Source: Myxococcales bacterium
GTDB taxonomy: Bacteria; Myxococcota_A; Polyangia; Polyangiales; JAFGIB01
Direction of reading: 5' to 3'
Assembly: GCA_028817905.1 (NCBI GenBank)
Contig: JAPPOR010000401.1
Span: forward strand, 1 to 42,360
Length of the DNA stretch: 42,360 nucleotides
The notes under the pieces were generated by a model. That model was not told the origin of the DNA, searched no databases, and saw only the letters and a list, made by a program, of their open reading frames with translations. The translations under genes were made by a program, and so were the position numbers. How positions within the stretch are numbered: position 1 is the stretch's first letter; each line of letters begins with the position of its first letter. This document shows, piece by piece, positions 1 through 9,207 of the stretch.

Positions 1-523
1 CCGTGAAGTAGGTGCTGACCGCGAACACGTCCCACAGCAGCGGGCTCTTGAAGTTGGGCCAGATGGTCATCTGGTTGGGAATCGGCAACGCGTAGTACAG
101 GTGCCAGACGCGGCCAACGTGGATGGTCGGGAACAGTAGGGCGCATATGACCGCGAAGATCGTCATCGCCTCGGAAAAGCGATTGATGGACGTGCGCCAC
201 TTCTGCCGGAACAGGAACAGAACCGCAGAGATCAGGGTTCCGGCGTGGCCAATGCCGATCCACCAGACGAAGTTTGTGATGTCCCACGCCCACGCCGAAG
301 GGCTGTTGTTGCCCCAGGCCCCGATGCCCTCCCAGAACAGCCATCCGACCGATAGGCCCAGAATGCCGAGGCCCGTCAGGGACACGATGAAGACCATCCA
401 CCAGCCGATCGGAGCGGGCCTTTCCGTGACCCTGCTGACCTGCTCGCTGACCAGGTGCATGTCCACGTTCTTGGGAACGAGCGGTGTCTCGCCGATTTCG
501 GCGATCGGTTGATCGGCACTCAT
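1..523 (-). CDS. actC: ActC, NrfD/PsrC-like quinol-binding membrane subunit of alternative complex III (partial)
   Basis: This gene is missing from the ORF track because it runs off the left edge; I translated the complement by hand. It starts at an ATG (521-523) that overlaps the actB stop in an ATGA arrangement. About 174 N-terminal residues are visible. A short hydrophilic lead is followed by hydrophobic helices around WWMVFIVSLTGLGILGLSVGW, FVWWIGHAGTLISAVLFLF and a segment ending HVGRVWHLYYALPIPNQ. That layout is typical of the NrfD/ActC family, polytopic inner-membrane proteins that oxidise quinol and pass electrons to the ActB iron-sulfur subunit. Its place directly after actA and actB supports ActC over an unrelated NrfD. 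The remaining subunits (actD, E, F) would lie beyond the left edge; that is inferred from the usual operon order. Confidence 0.9.
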   Translation of the reverse strand, partial: MSADQPIAEIGETPLVPKNVDMHLVSEQVSRVTERPAPIGWWMVFIVSLTGLGILGLSVGWLFWEGIGAWGNNSPSAWAWDITNFVWWIGIGHAGTLISAVLFLFRQKWRTSINRFSEAMTIFAVICALLFPTIHVGRVWHLYYALPIPNQMTIWPNFKSPLLWDVFAVSTYFT

Positions 524-3500
524 GCCTGCATCTCCGGGTTGGGATTGCGAACCTTGCCCAGGAACCTTGTGCGCGGGCGCGTGCCGATCTCGGTCAGGAG
601 CCCGTAATTGCGATCTATTGCACGCTTCTTGGCGACCTCGGTCTCGGGATCGTTGAGGTCGCCGAAGGCAATGGCGTCGGACGGGCAGACCTGCTGGCAG
701 GCCGACTTGACCTCACCATCGCGCAGTGGGCGCTGCTCCCGACTGGCCTTGATCTTCCCGTTCTGGATTCGCTGCACGCAGTAGCTGCACTTCTCGATGA
801 CGCCGCGGAAGCGGTTCGTCACCTGCGGGTTGCGCTGCATGTGGAGCGTCTCAGGGATGTCCTTGTTGAAGTTCAAAAAGTTGAACCGGCGAACCTTGTA
901 CGGACAGTTGTTCATGCAGTAGCGCGTGCCTACACAGCGGTTGTAAGCGATGTCGTTGAGACCCTCGGGGCTATGCGCCGTCGCCGCAACCGGGCACACG
1001 TTCTCGCACGGCGCCTCTTCGCAATGCTGGCAGCCAACTGGCTGGAAGCTGACGTCCGGCTCGTCCGTGTCTTCGCCGACATAGTACCGGTCGATGCGGA
1101 ACCAGTGCATCTCGCGACCGCGCGCGACCTGGTCCTTGCCGACCACCGGCACGTTGTTCTCGGCCTGACAGGCGATCACGCAAGCGCTGCACCCAGTGCA
1201 GGCATTGAGGTCGATGACCATGCCCCATTGCAGCCCCTTGGTGTAGTCGACGGTCTTCCACAGCGGTCCGACCGACGGGTCCGGCGCCCGCCACTCCGCG
1301 AAGTTGGGTCGCTCGCGATACTCCGCAAGGGTCGCGTCGATCGCCAGCGGGCGGTCTTCGTCCTCTATGCGGGGGTCACGCATCAAGTCGTGATCCTGCG
1401 TCTGCGACAGGGCGTACTGGCGGTCGAGTTTCTCGATGCGCGCGCCGGTTGCGTAGCCGGCCGCAGCCGTGGTCCGCAGCGGGTACACGTCGAAACCGCG
1501 GCGCTCAACATCATGCTCATCAGACCCGTAGCCATAACCCCCGGGGCCGACCACACGTCGCCCCCACCCAAGCGGAAGCCCGATCGAGTGAGGCGCCTGA
1601 CCGGGCTGCTTCCACGCGACGATCTCGATCGACCGCTCGCCAAGGGTCACCTTGATCATGTCGCCATTCTCGATACCCAAAGCGTCTGCGGTGGTCGGTG
1701 CGATCAGCGCAGCGTTGTCCCACACGATGCGGGTGATGGGGTCGGGCAGCTCCAGCAACCAGCTGTTGTTGGCGTAGCGCCCGTCGAGCACTTTGTTATC
1801 GGGTAAGAACACCAACTCGAGGCTATCGGCGCTGACGGCCCCCGCCTTGAGCGCGCCCCGCGCTGCGGCGGCGACATTGCCCTCCGCGATCGCCGGAGCG
1901 GCAAGGACCGCATCGACGGCCGGTTTGGCTACCCCGGCGTGCAGCAGCTTGCGGAACGCGTACTCGCTTCCGTGGCCCTCCGCCGCGGCGGTAGCGCGGA
2001 CCAAATCGTACCCCTTGGCGCCCGGCTGCCCCGCCAACGCCGAGAGCACTTCGATATCGCTGCGCCCGTACCACAGCGGCGAAATCAGCGGCTGCTGGAT
2101 GCTGTACTCGCCACTCAAGGATCTCTGGTCACCCCAGGCCTCGAGGCAATGCGCCTGGGGCGCGCTTAGTTTCGCCAGCGCCGAGGTCTCGTTTGGCGTA
2201 CTGGCAAACACGATCGAGCGTTCTACCGAACCGAGCGCCTCCGCAAAGCCCACATCCGCCGGAGCATCGTAGACAGGATTGCCACCCAGCACTATCAGCG
2301 TCCTGACCTGACCCGCCCGGATCGCCTTGGTCAGATCGGCGATGTCCCCGTACTGGTTCTTGGCCAGCGGATCAGTCGCCGGGCGATGCGAAATCGTCTT
2401 GCCAGCATTGCCGAGCGCCCGATTGATCGCGAGCACGAGGCCGTGCACGCCCGCCGGTTGCCGCGCTCCGGCCGTGACCAGGCATTCGCCGCGATGTGCG
2501 GCCAAGTCCTTGGCCACCACCTTGATCCACTTGTTCCACGCCGCGCCGTCCACTCCCGCGGGAGGAGCACCACCGAGCCCTTTCAAGCTGCCCAGGTTCA
2601 GACCGTGGGTGGAAAGCTCCCCAGCGAGCGCCGCCGCGAACGCCGCGACGTGAGAACCGGCAAGCCGCAGGCGATGGTCGGCATTGGAACCCGTGACCGA
2701 CAGACTTGGCTCGACGACATAGAGCCGATTCATGGTGTCCGACGCGGACGCCATCTGGCGACCGGCCGCAAACTGCTTGGCTGCGCGGACGGAACCCTGT
2801 TCGGTCAGCAGGAAGTCGGAATCCAACGAGAGAACGACCTTGGCCTTGGCATAGTCGTATACGGTGTGAAGCGGCTTACCGAACGCCAGGCGCGCACCGT
2901 CCAGCGCGTTGCTCTGATTGACGGGCGTATAAGTGTGAAACACAACGTTCGGCAGGGCTGCCTTCACCTTGTCTCGCAAGGCCAGGAAGGTCGGGGAGTT
3001 GCTCGGCTGGGCCAGAATGCGAACGCCCTGCCCACCACCGGCGGCCGCCGCTGCAAGGGCGTTGTCGACGTCTGCCCAGCTGGCCTCGCCGTGATCCCCC
3101 GGCCCGCCCGTGGCCGAGGCCGGCTTCTGCATCCGGTCCGAATCATACAGCTCGAGGATTTCCGCCTGGGTGTATACGTCCGTTGCCCCAAGGCTGGCCG
3201 GATGGCTCGGGTTGCCCTCGATCTTGATCGGGCGCCCCGCGTGGGCCGTCACCAAGAGACCCAGCGCCTCACCCTGTCGCTCGATCGCTGTCGCGTAGTG
3301 CAATTCGGCACCCGGCGACGACACCTCGGGCTGCGAGGTGTAGGGCAGGATGTTCTCCTCCGGCCGGCGGATACAGCCACCCAGCCCGGTCAGGGCGGCC
3401 ATCGCCCCGCTCAGCGTCACGAAGTTGCGCCGATTCACCCGCAACAGGTCGCCGGCATCGACGGTCTGCTTGACGATGTCGGAGCCGCTGGCCTCGTCCG

Positions 3501-3591
3501 CAAACCGGTCCCGCTCCGCCTTGTGCTCCAGGCTACGCCAAAAGATGCGGCGGCCCTGCCCCTGCGTCCCGTGGCCGCTCATCGGTGACAC
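520..3591 (-). CDS. actB: ActB, iron-sulfur / molybdopterin-oxidoreductase-like subunit of alternative complex III
   Basis: This 1023-residue protein carries the electron-transfer iron-sulfur clusters of alternative complex III, a quinol:electron-acceptor oxidoreductase that replaces cytochrome bc1. The N-terminus has the extended Tat region seen in this family, with WRSLEHKA followed by NRRNFVTLSG and a hydrophobic stretch ending LTGLGGC. That end also looks like a lipobox, so lipidation is possible. The middle resembles a molybdopterin oxidoreductase fold, which in known ActB proteins binds no cofactor. The C-terminal third is ferredoxin-like, with cysteine groups CTGCSACVIAC, CQHCEEAPCENVCP, CVGTRYCMNNCP, CSYC and CQQVCP. 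These fit three [4Fe-4S] clusters and one [3Fe-4S] cluster. The start overlaps the end of actA by 13 bp and the stop overlaps the actC start, so translation is probably coupled. Confidence 0.95.
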   Translation of the reverse strand: MSPMSGHGTQGQGRRIFWRSLEHKAERDRFADEASGSDIVKQTVDAGDLLRVNRRNFVTLSGAMAALTGLGGCIRRPEENILPYTSQPEVSSPGAELHYATAIERQGEALGLLVTAHAGRPIKIEGNPSHPASLGATDVYTQAEILELYDSDRMQKPASATGGPGDHGEASWADVDNALAAAAAGGGQGVRILAQPSNSPTFLALRDKVKAALPNVVFHTYTPVNQSNALDGARLAFGKPLHTVYDYAKAKVVLSLDSDFLLTEQGSVRAAKQFAAGRQMASASDTMNRLYVVEPSLSVTGSNADHRLRLAGSHVAAFAAALAGELSTHGLNLGSLKGLGGAPPAGVDGAAWNKWIKVVAKDLAAHRGECLVTAGARQPAGVHGLVLAINRALGNAGKTISHRPATDPLAKNQYGDIADLTKAIRAGQVRTLIVLGGNPVYDAPADVGFAEALGSVERSIVFASTPNETSALAKLSAPQAHCLEAWGDQRSLSGEYSIQQPLISPLWYGRSDIEVLSALAGQPGAKGYDLVRATAAAEGHGSEYAFRKLLHAGVAKPAVDAVLAAPAIAEGNVAAAARGALKAGAVSADSLELVFLPDNKVLDGRYANNSWLLELPDPITRIVWDNAALIAPTTADALGIENGDMIKVTLGERSIEIVAWKQPGQAPHSIGLPLGWGRRVVGPGGYGYGSDEHDVERRGFDVYPLRTTAAAGYATGARIEKLDRQYALSQTQDHDLMRDPRIEDEDRPLAIDATLAEYRERPNFAEWRAPDPSVGPLWKTVDYTKGLQWGMVIDLNACTGCSACVIACQAENNVPVVGKDQVARGREMHWFRIDRYYVGEDTDEPDVSFQPVGCQHCEEAPCENVCPVAATAHSPEGLNDIAYNRCVGTRYCMNNCPYKVRRFNFLNFNKDIPETLHMQRNPQVTNRFRGVIEKCSYCVQRIQNGKIKASREQRPLRDGEVKSACQQVCPSDAIAFGDLNDPETEVAKKRAIDRNYGLLTEIGTRPRTRFLGKVRNPNPEMQA

Positions 3592-4205
3592 CCCGAGCAG
3601 TGCTGGGGCGGGTTCACCTCCGCGAGTTCAAGCGCCTGCCCGGGCGTGGGCTCCCAGGTCATGTTGGTCACCTCCTCCTTGGGCCGCAGATTGGGCCCCG
3701 GGTCCCGATGGCATTCGAGGCACCAACCCATACTCAGGGGTTGGTCCTGTCGGACCACGTCCATTTGATCGACTCGCCCGTGGCAGGTCTTGCACCCGAC
3801 GCCAACCGCCAGGTGCGCGCTGTGATCGAAGTAGACGTGGTCCGCCACCTTGTGCACACGCACCCACTCGACCGGGGCATCGCTCTCCCAGCTGTCGCGC
3901 AGGCGCAACAACCGGGGGGAGTCTTTCCGCACCACCGCGTGGCACCCCATGCACGTTTGCGTCGGGGGCACCTGCGCCTCAAACGAACGCTCAACGTTCG
4001 CGTGGCAATAGCGGCAGTCCAATCCCAGCTCGCCCACGTGCAACTTGTGACTGTAGGGAATCGGCTGCTTGGGCGCGTAGCCTACCTGAAGATTCCTCGG
4101 CGACCAGTAGTACCAAATACCAAAGGTCACCGCGGCGCCACCACCTGCCACGGCCACCGCGGCGATAAGTGGAAGCAAGTTGAGAGAACGCGGGAATATC
4201 TGCAT
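3579..4205 (-). CDS. actA: ActA, pentahaem c-type cytochrome subunit of alternative complex III
   Basis: This 208-residue protein has one N-terminal membrane helix (LPLIAAVAVAGGGAAVTFGIWYYW) and then five CXXCH haem-binding motifs: CRYCH, CMGCH, CKTCH, CLECH and, four residues from the C-terminus, CSGCH. Five haems and a membrane anchor match ActA, which receives electrons from ActB and passes them to a periplasmic carrier or directly to an oxidase. It is the first visible gene of the minus-strand act operon, and its 3' end overlaps actB. Upstream lies a ~600-bp region shared with the divergent serA, which should hold the act promoter. I see no strong Shine-Dalgarno sequence before the ATG. 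Other multihaem cytochromes would fit the motifs alone; the neighbours decide the call. Confidence 0.94.
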   Translation of the reverse strand: MQIFPRSLNLLPLIAAVAVAGGGAAVTFGIWYYWSPRNLQVGYAPKQPIPYSHKLHVGELGLDCRYCHANVERSFEAQVPPTQTCMGCHAVVRKDSPRLLRLRDSWESDAPVEWVRVHKVADHVYFDHSAHLAVGVGCKTCHGRVDQMDVVRQDQPLSMGWCLECHRDPGPNLRPKEEVTNMTWEPTPGQALELAEVNPPQHCSGCHR

Positions 4206-4523
4206 GTGCGAACTCGTTCTGCGAAAGTCCCGGGAGCAACGCTCGAAGCCACTCGGTCCTAGGTGAGGGGTTCGATTCGGAACAATGGGTTAGCCAAACT
4301 ACCGTCCGTCGGGGCTCCGAGTGGTCGCTAGGGTCACGCCCGGGGCCCTGTCAAGCCTCGCCGATGCGAGAGCGGCCAAGGTCGACCCACCGTCAATCCG
4401 GACGCCGACCTGGGTTGCGCGTGCTGCGCGGGCGCCGGCGTTAAACGTCATTTCCTGGTCGGTGGTCAAGTGGGTTGTTGAGTTCTGGAGCACGAGCGGG
4501 TGCGGCCGCGGCAACAATTCCCA

Positions 4524-4592
4524 CCGTCTCGGGGCCAGCACACCGGTCCCTGCCCACGGGCAGCGCATCAGCTGGCTGGAACGAGGAGACGG
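4524..4592 (+). promoter_or_regulatory. Candidate structured leader RNA upstream of serA (nested stems)
   Basis: Three nested complementary arms are visible by eye. CCGTCTC (4524-4530) pairs with GAGACGG (4586-4592), GCCAGC (4534-4539) pairs with GCTGGC (4571-4576), and TGCCC (4551-4555) pairs with GGGCA (4558-4562). All are perfect Watson-Crick arms in the correct nesting order, leaving internal loops that could bind a ligand. It lies about 215 bp upstream of the serA start, with a terminator-like hairpin between. I could not match it to a riboswitch class known to me (T-box, SAM, cobalamin, TPP and FMN signatures are absent). Strand is assumed from the serA context; the fold is equally possible on the act side. 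Confidence 0.35.
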
Positions 4593-4740
4593 GGATGGCC
4601 CAAGCTTGCGGGATGCGCGGATGCCTGAAAAAGACCCCGTCGGATTCGCCTCCGTGCTCGCGGGCGAGTCCGGAACACCCCGAATACAAAGCGGTTTTTT
4701 CTGTCGAAACGCCACACGATAGCGCTTGACGGTTGGAGTG

Positions 4741-4765
4741 CCGGGTGCTAGCCCACCCGGGTTTT
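4741..4765 (+). terminator. Terminator-like hairpin in the serA leader
   Basis: CCGGGTG (4741-4747) and CACCCGG (4754-4760) form a perfect 7-bp GC-rich stem with a 6-nt loop, followed at once by GTTTT. It ends about 40 bp before the serA ATG. The T run is short for an intrinsic terminator. Its position fits an attenuator or a structure over the translation start region. Confidence 0.4.
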
Positions 4766-4805
4766 GCCGCCGAAGGGGCGGTCCACGACAGGCGGTGCGC
4801 GAACC

Positions 4806-6389
4806 ATGACGACGGCCAAAGTACTGGTATCGGACAAACTCAGCGAACCTGGTCAGGGTGTCCTGCTCGGGACCGAGGCCATTGAGATGGACTACAAACC
4901 CGGGCTGAGCGAAAGCGAATTGGCCGAGATCATCAGCGATTACGACGGCCTCGTGATCCGCAGCGGCTCCAAGGTGACCGCCAGAGTGCTCGAGCGCGCC
5001 AGCCGCCTCAAGGTCATTGGGCGCGCTGGAATAGGGGTCGACAACGTCGATATCCCCGTGGCCAGCCGCCGGGGCATCGTGGTGATGAACACCCCGACGG
5101 GCAACGCGGTGACGACCGCGGAGCATGCGATCTCGCTGCTGCTCTCCCTCGCCCGTAAGATTCCCCAAGCGACAGCTTCCATGCGCGCCGGAAAGTGGGA
5201 AAAGAGCAAGTTCCAAGGACGCGAGATCAGCGGGAAGACGCTTGGCATCATCGGAATGGGGAACATCGGCCGGATCGTGGCCGATCGCGCCCAAGGCCTA
5301 AAGCTCAAGGTGATCGCATTCGACCCGGTACTGAGCACGGAGCGTGCTGCCAAGCTGGGCGTGGAACTCGTCGCGCTCGACGATCTGTTCACGCGGGCCG
5401 ACTTCATCACCACGCACGCCCCGCTCACCCCCGAAACCAAGGGTTTGGTCGGCTCCGCCGCCTTCGACAAAATGAAACAGGGAGTCCTCGTGATCAACGC
5501 AGCCCGCGGTGGCATCGTCGACGAGGACGCCCTCTACGACGCGATCAAGGCGGGCAAGGTCGCGGGTGCCGGGCTCGACGTATTCGTCGAGGAGCCGGTG
5601 TCGCCCAAGCACAAGCTGCTGTCATTGGACGAAGTCGTGCTAACGCCCCACCTCGGAGCGTCTACCTCCGAAGCCCAAGAGAGAGTAGCCGTAGAGATTG
5701 CCGAGCAGGTCGCTGCGTTCTTGACGAGTGGAACGATCCGCAATGGCGTGAATGTCGACTCGCTAGAAGGAGAGGCCGCAGAGCGCCTGCGCCCATACCA
5801 ACAGCTGGCGCACCGGCTGGGCGCCCTGGTCGGGCAGCTCGGTATCACGCACGCTAGCGAACTCCGGGTGGTGTGCACGGGAGACGCTGGCCAGGCCGGA
5901 ACACGACCAGTGGCCAACGCCGCACTAGCCGGCTTCCTTGAGTGCTTTCTCGAGGAAAAGGTCAACGCGATCAGCGCGCCCTATGAAGCCAAGGAGCGCG
6001 GGATCAATCTGGTCGAGGTGCGCGAGGAGACGGGCCATCGTTATACCAGCTCCGTGCGGGTCACGGTCTCGAGCCAGGACGGATCGCACACGGCAACCGG
6101 AACCATGGGCGCCCACGAGCCGCTGCTCGTCGACCTGGACAACTACGTCCTCGAGGCAACACTCGATGGGCATCTGCTGATCGTACAGAACGACGACCGG
6201 CCCGGCGTGATCGGCGCGATCGGTACGGTGCTGGGAAAGAAGGGCATCAACGTCGCACGCATGCAGGTCGGCCTGGACAACGGAGATTCGGTCGCCATCT
6301 GGAACGTGGATCAGGAAGTCGATTCCGACACGATCGCGGAACTCCACGCGCTTCCCAACATCAATTCTGTCTTACTCGTCAAGCTGTGA
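4806..6389 (+). CDS. serA: D-3-phosphoglycerate dehydrogenase (long type with ASB and ACT domains)
   Basis: SerA oxidises 3-phosphoglycerate to 3-phosphohydroxypyruvate with NAD+, the first step of serine synthesis. I place the start at the ATG at 4806 (MTTAKVLVSDK), not the track's 4764, because the 14 added residues do not look like the family. The 527-residue length fits the long form. The Rossmann motif GIIGMGNIGR, the NAARGGIVDE segment with catalytic Arg, the Glu in FVEEP and the His in TPHLGAST are all present. The ASB domain follows, and the C-terminal ACT domain begins near HLLIVQNDDRPGVIGAIG, so serine feedback is likely. It is the first gene of serA-hisZ-purA; its TGA overlaps the GTG of hisZ. 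The upstream leader may be regulatory. Confidence 0.96.
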   Translation: MTTAKVLVSDKLSEPGQGVLLGTEAIEMDYKPGLSESELAEIISDYDGLVIRSGSKVTARVLERASRLKVIGRAGIGVDNVDIPVASRRGIVVMNTPTGNAVTTAEHAISLLLSLARKIPQATASMRAGKWEKSKFQGREISGKTLGIIGMGNIGRIVADRAQGLKLKVIAFDPVLSTERAAKLGVELVALDDLFTRADFITTHAPLTPETKGLVGSAAFDKMKQGVLVINAARGGIVDEDALYDAIKAGKVAGAGLDVFVEEPVSPKHKLLSLDEVVLTPHLGASTSEAQERVAVEIAEQVAAFLTSGTIRNGVNVDSLEGEAAERLRPYQQLAHRLGALVGQLGITHASELRVVCTGDAGQAGTRPVANAALAGFLECFLEEKVNAISAPYEAKERGINLVEVREETGHRYTSSVRVTVSSQDGSHTATGTMGAHEPLLVDLDNYVLEATLDGHLLIVQNDDRPGVIGAIGTVLGKKGINVARMQVGLDNGDSVAIWNVDQEVDSDTIAELHALPNINSVLLVKL

Positions 6390-7705
6390 CATCCGAGCGA
6401 AAGGCCTTCAGCGAGTACCTGACGCGGGCCGGAACGCCGCTTCTCACGCCCAAGGGCATGGGCGACCTCTTGCCCCCGGCAGCCGCTGCCCGTCGGGAAC
6501 TGTCACACTCCCTGGTCCACACCTTTGGGCTTGCGGGCTATGAAGTCGTCACCCCGCCTCTGTTCGAGCATGCTGCCGTCGTCGAGGGAGGAAACGAATC
6601 GATCGACCGACGCGATCTACTGCGCTTCGTGGAGCCCGAAAGCGGCGAGGTCGCCGTGCTTCGCCCCGACATCACGCCTCAAGTGGCACGCATGGTGGCC
6701 ACGCGTCTGACCGACTACGAGGCTCCCTTTCGACTCTGCTACGAGGGACGCGTCTTTCGACGTCGACGCGGGCGTGCCCGCAAGCATCAACAGATGGCGC
6801 AGGTTGGTGTCGAGTGCATAGGCATCGAGACACCGGCTGGCGACGTTGAGGTCATGGCCCTGGCGAGCGACGCCTGTCAGAGCGTGGGTCTGGCAAACTA
6901 CAGAATCGAGCTAGGCGAGGGCAGCATCATCCGCACGGTCCTTTCCGAAGTGCCGGAAGAAGCGAGGGAAAAGGCGACCGAATTGGTTGCGATGAAGGAC
7001 GGAGCTGCGCTGGACTCACTGGCAATCGATAGTGGGGTGCCGGAACGAACCCGCGACCACCTTCGACTGCTGCTCGAGTACTGCGGCGATGCGAGCATCC
7101 TCAAGCAGGCACGCAAAGCGTTTACCTGGGAGGCCGCCCAGGAGGCGCTCAAGAATCTCGCAGCCATCATTCACCGTCTTGAGCAGCTCAATCTGCCGGG
7201 CCAGGTCGGCGTGGACCTGAGCGAGACGCGCGGACTTGCCTATTACACTGGGGTGAGCTTCCAGGTGCTAGCCGACGGGCCCGGGGAAGCCATTTGCAGC
7301 GGTGGACGCTACGATGGCCTGTTGGGCCGCTTCGGGCGCGACTACCCGGCGACCGGATTCGCCCTGGATCTCGCCAACCTACAGTGGGCTCTGCGAGCCG
7401 CAGGCAGCCCCTTCTCGTCATCCGCGCCGGCTCGCCTTCTAGTCGTAGGCGCAAATGAGCTCGATCGCGAGTTGCTGTGCCGAAACGTGCGGCGCCACGG
7501 CGTCGGCGCAACTCCCTTCAAAGGGCGATTCGGCCCACGGGCGCTCGCGTTCGCGAACAGCTGGCGCTACGATGCTGTGCTGGCGCATCAGCCGGAAGGG
7601 CTCGTCGCAATCCGGGTCTCGGACCAGAGCGAGCGCCCTGTGAAGAAGATTGACGCCAATTCAGTTGCTAGACTGGCGACGTGGGCCCAAGCGAAAGAGG
7701 ACTGA
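6386..7705 (+). CDS. hisZ: ATP phosphoribosyltransferase regulatory subunit HisZ (HisRS-like)
   Basis: HisZ is a histidyl-tRNA synthetase paralogue that pairs with short-form HisG to make the first enzyme of histidine synthesis; it does not charge tRNA. The 439-residue protein has the class II-like core: TPKGMGDLLPP, VLRPDITPQVAR, CYEGRVFRRRRGRARKHQQMAQVGVECIG and ETRGLAYYTG. The motif 2 loop differs from true HisRS, and the next gene is purA, a common bacterial hisZ-purA order. The start is a GTG overlapping the serA stop (GTGA). The protein continues about 90 residues past the catalytic-like core (APARLLVVGANELDRELL onward), a region where HisRS carries its anticodon-binding domain, so it is longer than the most compact HisZ proteins. 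A divergent HisRS is the alternative, and I think it less likely. Confidence 0.87.
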   Translation: MTSERKAFSEYLTRAGTPLLTPKGMGDLLPPAAAARRELSHSLVHTFGLAGYEVVTPPLFEHAAVVEGGNESIDRRDLLRFVEPESGEVAVLRPDITPQVARMVATRLTDYEAPFRLCYEGRVFRRRRGRARKHQQMAQVGVECIGIETPAGDVEVMALASDACQSVGLANYRIELGEGSIIRTVLSEVPEEAREKATELVAMKDGAALDSLAIDSGVPERTRDHLRLLLEYCGDASILKQARKAFTWEAAQEALKNLAAIIHRLEQLNLPGQVGVDLSETRGLAYYTGVSFQVLADGPGEAICSGGRYDGLLGRFGRDYPATGFALDLANLQWALRAAGSPFSSSAPARLLVVGANELDRELLCRNVRRHGVGATPFKGRFGPRALAFANSWRYDAVLAHQPEGLVAIRVSDQSERPVKKIDANSVARLATWAQAKED

Positions 7706-7709
7706 TTCG

Positions 7710-8984
<1,275 letters not shown>

Positions 8985-9021
8985 AGTCGGAGTCTTCCAG
9001 GGTACGGACCCTCAGGAGTGG

Positions 9022-9042
9022 CCGCCGTAGCCAACACGGCGG
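9022..9042 (+). terminator. Hairpin downstream of purA, possible transcription end
   Basis: CCGCCGT (9022-9028) and ACGGCGG (9036-9042) form a perfect 7-bp stem with a 7-nt loop, 38 bp after the purA stop. No T run follows, so it is not a standard intrinsic terminator. A smaller AGGGT/ACCCT hairpin lies just upstream. Confidence 0.3.
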
Positions 9043-9207
9043 ACGGTCATCAAGGGGCACGCACAGAAGCAGTTCGGCATCAGACGGGGCGATCGAGGCG
9101 CAGTACCCTCGTGACAAACACATGACTCAGCCATGGCGGCGCGCCGAAACAGCTGGGCTATATGGTTGGTCGTCCACGTCGCCCACAGCCCCGAGGAGGA
9201 CCGTCCC

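Larger units (their letters stand above)
4206..4805. other. Divergent intergenic region between actA and serA
   Basis: This 600-bp stretch has no credible gene; the ORFs the track lists here are unlike any family I know and mostly overlap each other. It must carry the promoters of both the act operon (minus) and serA (plus). It contains two structures on the serA side, listed separately: a nested stem at 4524-4592 and a hairpin followed by GTTTT at 4741-4765. There is also an isolated T6 run at about 4695-4700 that I could not pair with a GC-rich stem. Confidence 0.6.

Noticed and set aside
484-1806. Long plus-strand ORF of 440 residues
   Set aside because: It lies wholly opposite actB, whose motifs are clear; the translation is Arg/Val/Ala-rich with no family features. 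It is a GC-bias shadow.
2386-3588. Long plus-strand ORF of 400 residues
   Set aside because: It is the shadow of actB on the other strand, with no recognisable domain.
4501-4620. The serA leader as a T-box, SAM, cobalamin, TPP or FMN riboswitch, 4.5S RNA or 6S RNA
   Set aside because: The conserved sequences of those RNAs are not present; only the nested stems are supported.
4299-5294. Minus-strand ORF of 331 residues across the serA leader
   Set aside because: It overlaps the start of serA on the opposite strand and shows no family pattern. The act-serA gap is better read as regulatory.
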